Positions 9,102-18,964 of a stretch of 64,000 nucleotides of DNA are shown in pieces. The translations under genes were made by a program, and so were the position numbers. Within the stretch, counting starts at the first letter, position 1, and each line of letters starts with the position of its first letter. The notes under the pieces are model-generated. The model was given only the letters and a program-made list of their open reading frames with translations, was not told the origin of the DNA and ran no database searches. Origin of the DNA: Lachnospiraceae bacterium C1.1 (GTDB taxonomy: Bacteria; Bacillota; Clostridia; Lachnospirales; Lachnospiraceae); contig JAUISW010000001.1 of the NCBI GenBank assembly GCA_030434875.1, positions 2,305,501-2,369,500 of the forward strand, in the 5' to 3' direction.

Positions 9102-9440
9102 ACCTTCGACCAGACCATTATTGTTACCTATTCTCTTAAGTACAAGGAATACCAGCAGACTATAAGAAACCGCCAGATAGAAAGAGCAAAAAAGCTTATT
9201 GAAAAGCCATCTTCAGCTGATAAGCGCTCACAGAATGATGCAAAGAGATTCATAAAGAAGACTCCATTTACAAACGACGGAGAGATCGCAAGCAGAGCAA
9301 TGCATGAGCTTGATGAAACAGCCATCGCTGAGGAATCAAGGTACGACGGTTTCTATGCCGTATGCACCAACCTCGATGATGATCCTGCTGACATAGCAAA
9401 GATAAACCATGACAGATGGGAAATCGAGGAGTCCTCATGA
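9102..9440 (+). pseudogene. IS1634-like (IS4 superfamily) transposase fragment
   Basis: A plus-strand frame of 112 codons reads TFDQTIIVTYSLKYKEYQQT and continues to KINHDRWEIEESS before a stop. The segment FYAVCTNLDDDPADIAKINHDRWEIEE is the region around the catalytic glutamate in IS1634-type DDE transposases (the full enzymes are about 550 residues). There is no start, and both ends are cut: at 9101 by the Rpn fragment and at about 9436 by a palindrome. It is dead. Confidence 0.8.
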
Positions 9441-9509
9441 GTCATATATCTGTCAAGGCCGTAGCCGCGTAGCGGTGCTCCGCAGCCTTGACAGATATAT
9501 GGCTCATGA
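9435..9509. repeat. 25-bp inverted repeat with GC-rich centre
   Basis: Arms 9435-9459 and 9485-9509 pair with a single mismatch (core ATATATCTGTCAAGGC). The 25-base loop itself contains a small GC-rich palindrome (GCCGCGTAGCGG). It begins inside the transposase fragment and replaces its 3' end. It could be the mark of a palindromic mobile element or a strong transcription barrier. Confidence 0.65.
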
Positions 9510-9543
9510 TAAAAAGGTAATCAAGCGGATAATACTCCTCTAT

Positions 9544-10632
9544 TCACTTGCTTTCAAGCACTGAAAGCAATTTTTGATTCAAAACATAATATTTTCTCAA
9601 AAGTTCCGGCATGGCTGCGACTGTCTCAGCATCCTGACCATCCATATAGACATCATAAAATTCATTCCAGAATTCCCGGCAAGTTTCGGCCGACGCACCT
9701 ATATAGCTGCTGCAGTATCCCGGACGCGATTTTTCGGTTTCTACCATAGATGCGTAAACTCCCTGCAGATCAAAAATAGGATGACCGTAAGCAGAACCGG
9801 CCATATCCACAACCATAAATTCATTACCATTTTCCAGCACATTGGCCAGGGTAATGTCTCCATGCAGATAATTTCTGCTGTCCGGAATTGCATTTATCAG
9901 GCTTCTTATGTTATTTGAATCACCTATCGAAAGCCATCCCGAAGCTTCTTCAATCCACTCTTCGTACTTTTCCTTAATGTTAGGAAACTCTCCCGCATCA
10001 ATCCTGATTCTATGAATCTCTTTTAAGAAATCTGCAAATCTCGATGCATATTCTTTTATCTTACTCGGATCTGACCGAATAACCTTCGCCACCGAACGAA
10101 TCTCAATTCCTTCAAAAACTATTCCATACAGATTCCCAACCATCACGACTTCATAAGGAATAAGTGTAGGAATACCCATGATAAGCGCCTTTTTTGCAAG
10201 CTCACGCTCCCTTATAAGCTGATCCCTGCTTGTTCCTTTTTTGTATACCTTCACCATCGAGTCATCATTCAGCTTGTAAAAGGCTCCATTGACACTTCTC
10301 ATTAAAACATCACTGGGTTGCAGGGTAACACTTCGAAGTCTCCTGCTGACAGTAAACATTTCAATAAATCCTGTGACGCTCAAAATATCCCATACTTCAT
10401 CTGAAACGTTAATTATATCAATTGGTTTTTTTACAGATTTCTTTACTTTCAGAAGAACCCTCAGACCTGCACTCGAAATATATTTAAGGTTAAGTGCATC
10501 TATATCGATTTTCTTATCTGGATTCTCTGCTACGACCGACATAATCTTCGATTCGAACTCCGGAGCATTATTTGAGTCAATTCTGCCTTCCGGCTTTATT
10601 AAAACCTTCTTCTTTCCAACTACGCAGTTCAT
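9544..10632 (-). CDS. STAS domain fused to aminoglycoside-phosphotransferase-like kinase
   Basis: The start is set at 10632, where GGAGG lies seven bases upstream, not at the longer frame (10650). Residues 1-95 form a STAS domain like anti-sigma-factor antagonists (DALNLKYISSAGLRVLLKV, where the Ser before SAG would be the phosphorylation site). Residues 105-355 form an APH/choline-kinase-like fold with the catalytic HGD at 257-259 (YLHGDITLANVL) and metal-binding VVDMAGSAYG shortly after. Fusions of this kind suggest regulation by phosphorylation of small molecules or proteins; the substrate is unknown. It stands alone between the palindrome and a lipoprotein gene. Confidence 0.85.
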   Translation of the reverse strand: MNCVVGKKKVLIKPEGRIDSNNAPEFESKIMSVVAENPDKKIDIDALNLKYISSAGLRVLLKVKKSVKKPIDIINVSDEVWDILSVTGFIEMFTVSRRLRSVTLQPSDVLMRSVNGAFYKLNDDSMVKVYKKGTSRDQLIRERELAKKALIMGIPTLIPYEVVMVGNLYGIVFEGIEIRSVAKVIRSDPSKIKEYASRFADFLKEIHRIRIDAGEFPNIKEKYEEWIEEASGWLSIGDSNNIRSLINAIPDSRNYLHGDITLANVLENGNEFMVVDMAGSAYGHPIFDLQGVYASMVETEKSRPGYCSSYIGASAETCREFWNEFYDVYMDGQDAETVAAMPELLRKYYVLNQKLLSVLESK

Positions 10633-10736
10633 TGGGCACCTCCAATCCAAAAAGACCTCACTATCTTTATCGATTTTTAATGTCCAAAAATGAACTGCTG
10701 CCTATAAAATTTTATAAAAGTTTTATAAAGAGTCGT

Positions 10737-12089
10737 TTAATTCAGATCAAGCTTAAATCCTTCCACTTTGTCATTGTCACCCATATATACAGTTACATAT
10801 ACACCATCATCCTTAAATGAAAGAATAGATGAGTATTCATCATACTTAATATTTTCAGAATCAAGATAATCCTTTACGTCATCTATGCTCTCACCGGTCT
10901 TGATATCGCCCAAAAGTTCAAAATCACTATCCATTGCCGTGATAACATCTACAACAGCATCCTTTACGGCAACCGTTCCGTCTGCTTCATTTACAAGATG
11001 GAACTGAATCCTTTCATCACCTTTTACGAGCAATGCCGAACCTGTATCTCCGGCGCTTATCTGCATATCGGTCACAACATTATCTTCCTCGAGTTCCCAT
11101 CCGTTATCAAGAAATTCACTCACCGGGGCGCCCATTGTATACAGGTCTCCGTCAAGTTCAAAGTCTGCCCTGTCAGAAAGCTTTTCAGGCTTGGTATAGT
11201 CAATATCAACGTCTGACGAATCAAGCGTCTCAACCTCAGCCTTCGGTGCTCCTTCATAGTCAGAGCTGTCCCTTATAATTGCATAAATCTGCATCCTGTA
11301 AACACTGTCCTCATCAGGATCAATCGTTATGGATATCTGATAGTCGTTTGATGCTATCTGATATTCAGGATAGGTATAGCTGTCATCATAGTCGTAATTT
11401 ACATCGTTTTTGTCGAGAGCATCCTTTATATCATCGTTTGACATTTCATTATTCAAGTCAGCAGGCAGATAGAATTTAGTATTGAAATCATAGTCCACAT
11501 CCACGGCATTTACCGTTGCATCCGTTGCCTTTATGGTATAGCTGTCAAAATTTTCAACGTAAAGGTAAATGTAGCTTCTGCCGTTTTTCATAACGACATG
11601 TCCTGATCTTTCCTGATCGATATATTCGTCCGAATTTTCTTCATCTACTTCCCAGCCGTTCTTTTCGAAGTCTTCAACCTTCGCCGGAAGATAGTATACT
11701 GCATCTTCTATTGCAAATTTGCCTGACTTTATATTATCGCCAAGCTCTTCCTTAATTTCCTTTTCAGAAAGACCTGACAGTACCGAATTATTTTCCTCCT
11801 TATCTTCATCATCTGTATCCTTCTTATCTTCATCCTCTTTCTCATCATCTTTGTCAGATGAATCATTATCGGAATTTTCTTCTTCTGTCTTATCTTCTTC
11901 GTCTTCCTCTGAGTCTTTTTCATCCTCATCATCATCTTTCTCGTCATCCCTGTCAACTAAGGAATGGTCAAAAAGATTTTTGCTGTCCCCGAGGCTTGAC
12001 AGTGAATGTCCCACTATTCCGGAACAACCTGTCATGCTCATTGTCAACATTGCCAATACTGCTGCCGTTAAAAGTTTTTTCTTAATCAT
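10737..12089 (-). CDS. Lipoprotein with acidic linker
   Basis: The 450-residue protein begins with a lipoprotein signal (KKKLLTAAVLAMLTMSMTGC, with Cys22 the lipid site). Residues 40-105 are almost entirely Asp, Glu, Lys and Ser, a flexible acidic linker that would carry the rest away from the membrane. Two similar 150-residue halves follow, each containing a DVKDYLDS/DIKDALDK-type segment near its end, so the exported part is an internal duplication. No catalytic motif was recognised. It shares orientation with the clostripain-like lipoprotein 90 bp upstream and may be co-transcribed with it. Confidence 0.75.
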   Translation of the reverse strand: MIKKKLLTAAVLAMLTMSMTGCSGIVGHSLSSLGDSKNLFDHSLVDRDDEKDDDEDEKDSEEDEEDKTEEENSDNDSSDKDDEKEDEDKKDTDDEDKEENNSVLSGLSEKEIKEELGDNIKSGKFAIEDAVYYLPAKVEDFEKNGWEVDEENSDEYIDQERSGHVVMKNGRSYIYLYVENFDSYTIKATDATVNAVDVDYDFNTKFYLPADLNNEMSNDDIKDALDKNDVNYDYDDSYTYPEYQIASNDYQISITIDPDEDSVYRMQIYAIIRDSSDYEGAPKAEVETLDSSDVDIDYTKPEKLSDRADFELDGDLYTMGAPVSEFLDNGWELEEDNVVTDMQISAGDTGSALLVKGDERIQFHLVNEADGTVAVKDAVVDVITAMDSDFELLGDIKTGESIDDVKDYLDSENIKYDEYSSILSFKDDGVYVTVYMGDNDKVEGFKLDLN

Positions 12090-12178
12090 CTCTTAATCTC
12101 CCTTGAATTAATTTTACTTCCTACATAACTAATACTTTTTATCCCTAAAAAAGGTTTCAAAATTTTCAAAAAAAATTT

Positions 12179-14265
12179 TTATTCTTCATTTTCATACGTT
12201 GCAGCCGCCTCGTCATACACAGACTCTCCATTTCCTGCTTTTCCATCAACATGAATGTCTATGTAATCGGTATAATGTGTCCTGCCCTGAGTATCATGAA
12301 TATTAAAAAGTCCGATATAATCATGTTCAAGTTCAGGTTTCTCATAAATAACCTTAAGCTCTCCCTTTACATCCATGGAAACTCCCCAAAAACTCTCAGT
12401 TTCCCAATTCTCGAAAGGCTCTACGGAACCATTCCCATCAAATTTGATATTTCTGGTAAAACTCATGAAAGTAAGGTGGTCTCCCTCTTCTATTGTCTCA
12501 AGGTTTTTATCGGGGGCTTCTATGCTGTCTCCGCTTACCTGATTGTATATCCCGGATATAATTCCCTTTGGATATTCATCGCTGACTCTTATGTGTATCC
12601 AGAGCTTTTTCAAGTCCTCTGATCCAAGATCTCCCTTCATCACATAAGTTATATATTCCGAATAATCATCTGTCTGCTCGGTCTGTATTGCATATACCGG
12701 AACTCTTTCACCGCTGTCATCCGTAATGTAGAAAACCCTTCCGTCGAAATCGGTAGACAGATTTCCGTTCTCATCAAGCTGTGTGTTACTGCTGTTAAGT
12801 ATCAATACATAGCTTTCTCCATTTTCATCATCCGAATTTTTCTCCCAGACAGATGAAGTTGCTTTGGAGAAATTTTCCATTTCCTCCTCAGTCAGCTGCA
12901 CACTGTAGGCTGATTCACCGGTCGCGTCGGATATCGGGCTTCTTCTCGAGATATTCCAGTCCGTAAGCTCCTCGCCGTTAAGCCTCGATGTAAAATCATG
13001 AATAAAAGAGCTGTATTCATCGTTGAATTTTTCCTCATCATACTTTTCAACCATCTGATCCATCAGATCTGTGCTCTCAAAGGGGAAATATACTGACAAT
13101 CCGCTTGCCCTTCCAATATTTGTAACGTTGTGAATCACACAGTCATCAACAGCAGTTTCCAAATCTTTTGCCTCATCGGGATATATGCTCTCTATCTGCC
13201 TTGAAAAACTTGTGAGGTCAATATAATCATAAAGGCTTGTACTGCCTGTTGCCCCGAAGGATTTTGAATTATCCCTTGCTCTTGCAATTTTGGAATATCC
13301 GCTCCCGACTACCTCTATGTCAGCTTTCTTCGCAAAATCTTCTATTGCCTCTGTCACCTTATCGACCTTTGACATATCAATACATGCAAGAGTGTAATCC
13401 GGGGTAAATCTGTAATTTTCCTCATAATAATCCCCAAATGCCTCTGTAATTATTTTCCCTGCCTCGTCTCCGTCATAGGCATCTTTATCTGTTAATCCCC
13501 TAATGCTTTATAATTCCAGCCGTCCTGAGCTTCAACTTCTTCCGATGCGATCATGTATGCCGCATCATCTTTTAATGCATCTGCAACTTCCACCATTCCC
13601 ATCATGCAGGCATCGAAGCCGATCCATTCAAATTTCCCTTCTTTACAAACATCCGAATCCTCTATCGCAGAGGAAAGCTGCTTTACGGAAAGCATCTCAT
13701 TTCCATAATTCTCATCAGCACCATAACCAACCACGACTCCTCCGCCGTGATTCCAGAGAATAAGTGAATATTTCTCAGCGGGGTAAGAATCCTTTGCAGC
13801 ATTGATAAATTCCGTCAGCGTTTCCGGTTCAGACATATTTGTTCCTTCCATTTCATAAAAGGGAACAATATCTTCATCCTGCATTATGTAAGCTGAAAGT
13901 TCCTTTTTCTTAACCGAGCTGTTCCACCATTTCTTTGCTCCTCCGGCACACACTACAATATTCATCTTCTCCGGATCATAGCCACTCAATGCCATCTCCT
14001 GCATATCCTGGGTCGCAGCTCCCATCTGTGACTCAAGATTTGAACCCACCATGTAGACCATCAGGGTTTCTTCTGCCTCTCCGCTGCTTTCGTGAGGTAT
14101 TTTCCCCTCACTGTCATCTTCCGTGTCATACGTTCCGTCACTGCCGGCTTTTGCTGCAAGTGCATAAGTCCCCGCAGCCACGACAGCCTGCGCCATACCG
14201 CATCCCGTCATTGTAATGGACATTACCACGGCAAGCGCATAGGAAATCAACCATCTTCTTTTCAT
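12179..14265 (-). pseudogene. Clostripain-family (peptidase C11) lipoprotein with one frameshift
   Basis: Two consecutive frames make one gene. The first (from 14265) has a lipoprotein signal (SITMTGC) and the C11 catalytic His (LILWNHGGG) and Cys (GFDACMMG), and ends WNYKALGD. One extra base in the C4 run at 13497-13500 would continue it as LTDKDAYDGDEAGKIITEAF and join the second frame (DMSKVDKVTEAIEDFAKKAD through VYFPFES). The joined product is about 694 residues, secreted and membrane-anchored. Family members cleave after arginine and need self-processing. The catalytic half is complete. Whether the frameshift is real, a sequencing error or phase variation cannot be told here. Confidence 0.8.
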
Positions 14266-14353
14266 AAACTCTCCTTTTTCCTGCAGACCGGTCTTGCAGA
14301 ATTAAATAATTAATGACCTTCATTTATAAAACTGTTGGGAGCACTTAAAGGTT

Positions 14354-14707
14354 TCATTTTTTGAAATATTTTTGAAGATTTTTTATATAGCTTTGTATTT
14401 TGGCGATAATACCTTCTTCGCTCTCATCTTCTTCCGTTTCCTCATAAGCCTCTGTCGTGGAAAAAAGCCCCGACGGCTCCATTGTTCTTACCATGGTATT
14501 CTCCCTTGGACCTATGCTCCTGATGTTTACTATGATTACAACTGCTGCCGCTGCCGCCAATACTGTAGCCGCAGAGCTGAACTTCATTATTTTACTTCTG
14601 TTTTTCCCCTTTTTATTTTTTTCCTCATTTGCAATTCTGATCGTCTTCTGCATCAGCTCTTCCGAGGCATGTATTTTATCAATGTCTCTTTTGTAATCTT
14701 CAATCAT
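14354..14707 (-). CDS. Small membrane anti-sigma factor candidate
   Basis: The 117-residue protein has a soluble N-terminus (about 40 residues, helical), one membrane helix (about 45-62, Ala/Val/Ile-rich) and a short acidic external tail rich in Glu. Its start overlaps the stop of the sigma gene by four bases (ATGA), so the two are translationally coupled. This gene order and topology are typical of single-pass anti-sigma factors that hold an ECF sigma factor at the membrane. No zinc-binding HxxxCxxC motif is visible. Confidence 0.75.
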   Translation of the reverse strand: MIEDYKRDIDKIHASEELMQKTIRIANEEKNKKGKNRSKIMKFSSAATVLAAAAAVVIIVNIRSIGPRENTMVRTMEPSGLFSTTEAYEETEEDESEEGIIAKIQSYIKNLQKYFKK

Positions 14708-15201
14708 AGCTCATATGCCTCCCCCATTCTGTTTTCAATAAGTTTCCTTCCTCTTGCGAGTCTCGTCTTGACAGTTGATTCGTTCTCTCCCAATGTCTCA
14801 CAGATTTCTTTTACTGATAGTTCTTCATAATAAAATAAGTGAATAGCCTCTCTGTATTTACGCGGAAGTCCCATAACCACTCTTGTAAGATCAGAAACAG
14901 ATTCCTTGTACGAAAATTCCATTTCAACTTTCTCATCTTTTGGATCGACAAGCCCGTCAAATCCTTCCGTAAATTTATTCCAGAAAGAATTTGTATGTGT
15001 GTGACTTTGATTGACAGTTACCCTTATGAGCCACGCTTTTAAGTGTTCCTCACTTATAATACTTTCCTGATAGCGAATAAGTTTCAAAAAAACTTCCTGA
15101 AAAATATCTTCTGCCTCTGTTTTATTTTTAGTGTTTACAAATGCTAACCTGTAAACCATGTCTCCATAAGTCCTGACAGCGCCTTCAATATCGACTTTCA
15201 T
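14704..15201 (-). CDS. ECF-type RNA polymerase sigma factor
   Basis: Start 15201 is preferred over longer in-frame starts because AAGAGG sits eight bases upstream (165 residues). Region 2 is at residues 8-75 (YGDMVYRLAFVNTKNKTEAEDIFQEVFLKL) and region 4 at 110-160 (LPRKYREAIHLFYYEELSVKEICETLGENESTVKTRLARGR). There is no region 3. It is coupled to the membrane anti-sigma gene that follows. The clostripain-like and acidic lipoproteins immediately downstream in the same direction may be among its targets (inference from position). Confidence 0.9.
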   Translation of the reverse strand: MKVDIEGAVRTYGDMVYRLAFVNTKNKTEAEDIFQEVFLKLIRYQESIISEEHLKAWLIRVTVNQSHTHTNSFWNKFTEGFDGLVDPKDEKVEMEFSYKESVSDLTRVVMGLPRKYREAIHLFYYEELSVKEICETLGENESTVKTRLARGRKLIENRMGEAYEL

Positions 15202-15232
15202 AATAAAATCCTCTTGCTGAGTCATAAAATTA

Positions 15233-15252
15233 TTGTACAAACAAACGTACAA
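15233..15252 (-). promoter_or_regulatory. Inverted repeat upstream of sigma gene
   Basis: TTGTAC and GTACAA form a 6-bp dyad with an 8-base spacer, 32 bp upstream of the sigma-factor start. The position suits an operator or a promoter element for autoregulation. Confidence 0.35.
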
Positions 15253-15462
15253 CAGTATATCACTCATACTCTCCAAAAGCAAAAAAGCAGACCCTGATCA
15301 GTTAAAAACCGATTATGGTCTGCCGGCTTGCTGTACCTCTTGCTTACACATGTAATTCTATGGAACGTGACGTCAAAAGTAAGATAGAGAAAAACATACC
15401 TGGGTATGGTGTGACCATACTTGCAAATCATAGTTTTAACGTTAGCGTTTTTAATTTAATTA

Positions 15463-15648
15463 TATATTCAGGTAGCTTATACAATCGCCTTATCTAAAGA
15501 AACGGAAGACCGCGAATACAAACCTCTCGAATCAATAAGGGATAATTATCCCAAATATGTAGCCACAGCTGATTCACTCCTTCAGCAGCGTAATGGTATA
15601 AAACACATTAACCTTGTGGATTTTATGAGGCAAGGAAAAGAATTTTAA
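15463..15648 (+). pseudogene. C-terminal fragment of a DUF4143-type AAA ATPase
   Basis: A plus-strand frame without a start reads YIQVAYTIALSKETEDREYK, then DNYPKYVATADSL and GIKHINLVDFMRQGKEF before the stop. This is the standard ending of the archaeal-type ATPases with a C-terminal DUF4143 nuclease-like domain. The full-length gene would be about 400 codons; only 61 remain. A related intact ATPase lies at 23111-24364. Confidence 0.7.
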
Positions 15649-15656
15649 CAAAATAT

Positions 15657-15697
15657 AACGTGTGCGTTTTTGATCAATTTGCAAAATCGCACACGTT
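15657..15697. terminator. Strong hairpin after ATPase fragment
   Basis: Perfect 10-bp arms AACGTGTGCG / CGCACACGTT, with further partial pairing of a TTTTT/AAAA section inside. It directly follows the stop codon of the fragment, as its former terminator would. Confidence 0.55.
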
Positions 15698-15745
15698 AAT
15701 AAGATAATTAGGATCTGTCTATAACACAATTGCAAGTTCAGCACT

Positions 15746-15953
15746 CCTTATCTTCATTTCTATGAAGATGCTGCAAAAATGACAGGTGAATCCCCTGCTC
15801 ATATCATGGCTATGACCATGATAAGGGATGTACTTAAGAATTCCGGAATCACTGCAACTGTTGGCATAGGAACCAATCTCTATCTTGCCAAGGTTGCCAT
15901 GGATATAGTAGCCAAGAAGGCTCAGGCAGATAAGGACGGAGTGCGTATAGTCA
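15746..15953 (+). pseudogene. Fragment of Y-family DNA polymerase (UmuC/DinB type)
   Basis: The plus strand reads YLHFYEDAAKMTGESPAHIM, TMIRDVLKNSGITATVGIGT and NLYLAKVAMDIVAKKAQADK DGVRI, a clear internal piece of the palm/finger region of Firmicute UmuC-like polymerases. It is cut at both ends, and at about 15953 it is joined to minus-strand DNA of another gene. Error-prone polymerases of this type often travel with LexA-type repressors on Firmicute mobile elements, and a LexA gene occurs elsewhere in this window. Confidence 0.8.
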
Positions 15954-15956
15954 TAT

Positions 15957-16372
15957 TCAATATTTCTGTCATCCGCTATTTCCTGAATAGTTTTTTCCTT
16001 CATGATATAAGGAATAAATACTTTCTTTTCTGACGGCTTTAGCCTTTCGACTTCTGTTGAAACAAGTTCAAATTCGTCACGCATCACCTGAAGGGTGACA
16101 AGTTCTCTCGAAAACATAAGACTGTCTTCTTCATCCATATCTTCCAGCAATCCCCTATGATAATTCCCAGCCCTTATATCTGCTTCAATTGACACATTAC
16201 TTACCGCAGTCTCACAGGTCATATCCCCGATAAAACTTGTCTGAATCCTGACTCCAAGCTCCTCAGCTGTATTTCTATGTCTTCCATTCTTTGCAGCAAT
16301 GATCTTACTTGAAATCGCTTTGCCATACAGATCCAGAAGATGTTCGAAATTGACGTAATTACGGAAAATCAA
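15957..16372 (-). pseudogene. Truncated sigma-region-4-like element protein
   Basis: About 139 codons read on the minus strand. The layout (ELGVRIQTSFIGDMTCETAV, then a central LLEDMDEED, then LKPSEKKVFIPYIMKEKTIQEIADD) parallels the intact protein at 37567-38127, so it is a distant third member of that family. It ends in the helix-turn-helix where DNA of the UmuC fragment takes over, giving a chimeric tail. The start is a weak TTG. Probably non-functional. Confidence 0.6.
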
Positions 16373-16582
16373 GCGTATCCTTGCATCAGGTTTTGCATCA
16401 TAAATAATCTACTAACAAATTTGCTCCAGCTGACATCTCATCCTCCTCATTTTGAAATACCATGCCAAAGCGAAACCGGTTTGCTTTGTTTACCTCTGTT
16501 ACAACTATTATTCTACGGACTTTAATGGATTATTTCGTTCCCCAAAGATTGAACTTATGACGCAAAAAATCCAATCTCATTG

Positions 16583-16609
16583 AACTTCGTCCCAAGTCGG
16601 GACGAAGTT
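16583..16609. repeat. Perfect 11-bp stem hairpin
   Basis: AACTTCGTCCC and GGGACGAAGTT pair around a 5-base loop. It is preceded by a similar TTGAACTT segment and lies in the gene-free stretch 16373-16744, which otherwise shows only the HicB terminator and T-rich filler. Confidence 0.5.
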
Positions 16610-16635
16610 ATGGGATTGAACTTTCCATAAATACA

Positions 16636-16672
16636 AAACCCGGAATTCAAGACACATAATCTCAGATTCCGG
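16636..16672 (-). terminator. Terminator of hicAB
   Basis: On the minus strand ACCCGGAAT pairs with ATTCCGGGT, followed by TTTTG. It lies about 70 bp past the hicB stop. Confidence 0.6.
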
Positions 16673-16744
16673 GTATAATTCAATTTTGTTTACAATTTGA
16701 TCAAATCAGCCTAAATCCTGCTTTAATCGCTCCATTCATATAAT

Positions 16745-17092
16745 CTAACCTTCCAGAATATTCAACTCGTCTTCAATAGCTCTGGATACAAACTGATTAA
16801 TTGTTATACCTTCATTTGCAGCATATAAAGCAATCTTTTTGTGCTGTTCGGGTTTTATCCTGACATTGAAAGAACCCTTAAATTCCCTCTCTGGTTCTTT
16901 TCCTATCTGTTTGCAGTATTCAAGATAATTATCAATGCAGTCATGCATTGACTCGGTGAGCTCCTTGACTGATTCTCCATGAAAATTCAACGAATCATTA
17001 ATTCCCAGCACATGTCCTATAAAGATCTGGTCTTCCTGATCAAATTCTACTTTAGCATGATAACCATTATATTCCATTAAAGAACTAATCAT
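16745..17092 (-). CDS. hicB: HicB-family antitoxin
   Basis: The 115-residue protein has the HicB degenerate RNase H-like fold at the N-terminus (YHAKVEFDQEDQIFIGHVLG, then LNFHGESVKELTESMHDCIDNY) and a ribbon-helix-helix DNA-binding tail (FNVRIKPEQHKKIALYAANE). It should neutralise HicA and repress the operon. Its start overlaps the hicA stop by four bases (ATGA), giving coupled translation. The toxin-first order is common for hicAB. Confidence 0.9.
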   Translation of the reverse strand: MISSLMEYNGYHAKVEFDQEDQIFIGHVLGINDSLNFHGESVKELTESMHDCIDNYLEYCKQIGKEPEREFKGSFNVRIKPEQHKKIALYAANEGITINQFVSRAIEDELNILEG

Positions 17093-17349
17093 TCCAATTC
17101 ACCTACTTCCTTCAAGAACTTTATTACCATTTTAATATGGTATCTGTATAACTCATTACCAGGATGTGGTCCATCAAACTGAATGATTCTTTTAGTCTCA
17201 AGATGAACATATCCTATTCCGGAGCCTCTACTACCTTCAAATTTCTGACAGCCGCATTGCTTCATCAGGCTATCCAATTCTCTAACAGTAAAGCTTGTTG
17301 TTATCGGCTTGGCAAGCAGTTTCTTAATTAGGTTTTCTTTCTTTGGCAC
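17089..17349 (-). CDS. hicA: HicA-family mRNA interferase toxin
   Basis: The start is taken as GTG 17349, because AAGGAG lies seven bases upstream and the product then begins MPKKENLIKKLLAKP like other HicA proteins; a longer frame to 17391 is unlikely. The 86-residue protein has the double-stranded-RNA-binding-like fold of HicA. The usual glycine/His segment appears as GSRGSGIGYVHLETKR, so the exact catalytic His (normally S-G-S-H) is displaced to YVH. The family C-terminus FDGPHPGNELYRYHIK is intact. HicA cleaves mRNA; the partner is the adjacent HicB. Confidence 0.88.
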   Translation of the reverse strand: MPKKENLIKKLLAKPITTSFTVRELDSLMKQCGCQKFEGSRGSGIGYVHLETKRIIQFDGPHPGNELYRYHIKMVIKFLKEVGELE

Positions 17350-17406
17350 GGCTCCACTCCTTGCAACTAATTTATAGTTACAATATAGCATTATCTTGAT
17401 ATAAAG

Positions 17407-18951
17407 TCAAATTTTCTTTGTCCTATCAAGGAATATAAGTTTTTTGTCCACCTTGGCTACAAAAGTCCTAGAGCGCACATCACACTCTTTTACCACGTCC
17501 CATCTAGTCTTGGTGTAATACAGGTCCGTCAGTGTGACCTTAACCTCCCAGCCATCGCCGTAATCATAGAGATAGTGGATATAATGAGCCATCGGGATCA
17601 CCGGCAGCTCCACATCCTCTTTTTCCTGCCTCTTGCAGAGGAAATCAAGCTGGGAAAGAGCATTCTCATCGCGCTTAACTCTCTCCGGAATCAGCAGCTC
17701 AATAAGAGGAAGCCTTTCCAAAAGCTCATCCATACCGTTATCAAAGCCAAACTGGATATCCTTAATGGATGCCTTCTCAATTGGCACCATGCGGTCTTCT
17801 GATTTCTTTCCCTTCTCCATCCATTCGTCAAAAGAAGGTGTGACACGCACCATGGGATTCTGCTTAATAAGGCTCTGTGCTGTGGGATGAGCAAAATGAT
17901 ACAGTTCCCACTTGCCGTTATATTCATAAGGCCCGGTGTACTTCTTGCGCTGCCAGACCTTGAAGTTCTAGCCGTCCTCGTAATCATCATCCCAGTAAAG
18001 ATCCTCATATTCAGTAGTCGGGAATCTGAAATACAGGCCGCAGAGCTTTATCCACTCGGTCACAAGGCCGTCATACTTGGCATAAACATCGTCCCTGGGC
18101 TCTTCTTTGCCACCTGTCATTTCCTGGAAAACTGCAGCAGGGTACTTGAAACAGTGAAGATGACTGTTCTGCCAGCCAAAGCTTCGCTGAATCGCATAGC
18201 TGAGGGCATGGAGCGTAATATCCGCAGGCACAAGGATATCTCTGGTAATTCTGTCTTTTTCAACCTTGCCGAGCCTACGAAGTACCTCTACATCTTCCCT
18301 TGAGGCACGCTTCATCTTAAGCTCAAGATGGAGCTTTAGTACCTCTGGCTTCTTTGTCATATGATCAGAATAAAGCTCAGAAACCTGAAGATCACTTAGC
18401 TTGGTCTTACAGCTCTTTTCCGCAATCTCTTTATCCTTCTTGTCTCTGGCTTCCTGAATCTCCTCCTCGGAAAGCACGTTCAGCTCTGTAAGAGGCAGCC
18501 CGTCATCTGTGCGGACTCTTTTCTCCATCTTCACATGAAGGATCCCGTCCTCCATGAACTCGTCAGAGACCACCTCAAAGCCTTCCTTTGCATAGTATCC
18601 GATAGCATAAACCTGGGCCTCAAGATAGATTTTTATCGCGTTAAAAGACTTAGTGGCTACCTTCACTCCTTCTCTAAGGAGCTTGCCCCCAAGGCCTTTA
18701 CCATGCTCAAGTGTTACCACTCTGCCAATCTGAACAATGCCCTTCTTTGCATCCTTCATGAACACGCGAAGGCATCCGGCAACTCGTCCCTCGTCATTCC
18801 AGCCAAAAACATGGATGGCATCCTGATCTTTATCGTCAAGATCCTGGTAAACGCAGTCCTGCTCGACCACAAAGATCTCAGATCTCGTCTTCAATATCTC
18901 GTAGAGCTCTCTGGTTGTAAGCTCGTCGAAGTGCTTTACAATAAGTTCCAT
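17407..18951 (-). pseudogene. GNAT acetyltransferase fused to pRiA4b ORF-3-like domain, interrupted by an in-frame TAG
   Basis: Residues 1-145 are an ElaA-type GNAT N-acetyltransferase (FVVEQDCVYQDLDDKDQDAI, IGRVVTLEHGKGLGGKLLR). Residues 180-327 start a pRiA4b ORF-3-like domain (ADITLHALSYAIQRSFGWQN SHLH). At 17968-17970 a TAG stop follows EDLYWDDDYEDG, but the same frame continues at once with NFKVWQRKKYTGPYEYNGKW and on to YLYDYGDGWEVKVTLTDLYY. The two parts are therefore one gene with a nonsense codon. The far C-terminus also ends early compared with the family. An internal ATG allows a 148-residue downstream product. The role of pRiA4b-like domains is unknown; they are frequent on mobile DNA. 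Confidence 0.75.
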
Positions 18952-18964
18952 AAACTGTTATCCC

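Noticed and set aside
11719..12096. Ser-rich plus-strand open frame
   Set aside because: It is the complement of the acidic Asp/Glu codons of the lipoprotein linker (GAT/GAA read backwards as ATC/TTC, TCA), so the composition alone keeps it open.
15779..16033. 84-codon plus-strand gene
   Set aside because: Only its first half is UmuC-like; the rest is antisense of the sigma-like fragment, so it is a junction artefact.
17968..17970. Amber readthrough with a special amino acid
   Set aside because: No pyrrolysine genes or recoding signal were seen; a simple nonsense mutation in mobile DNA is more likely.
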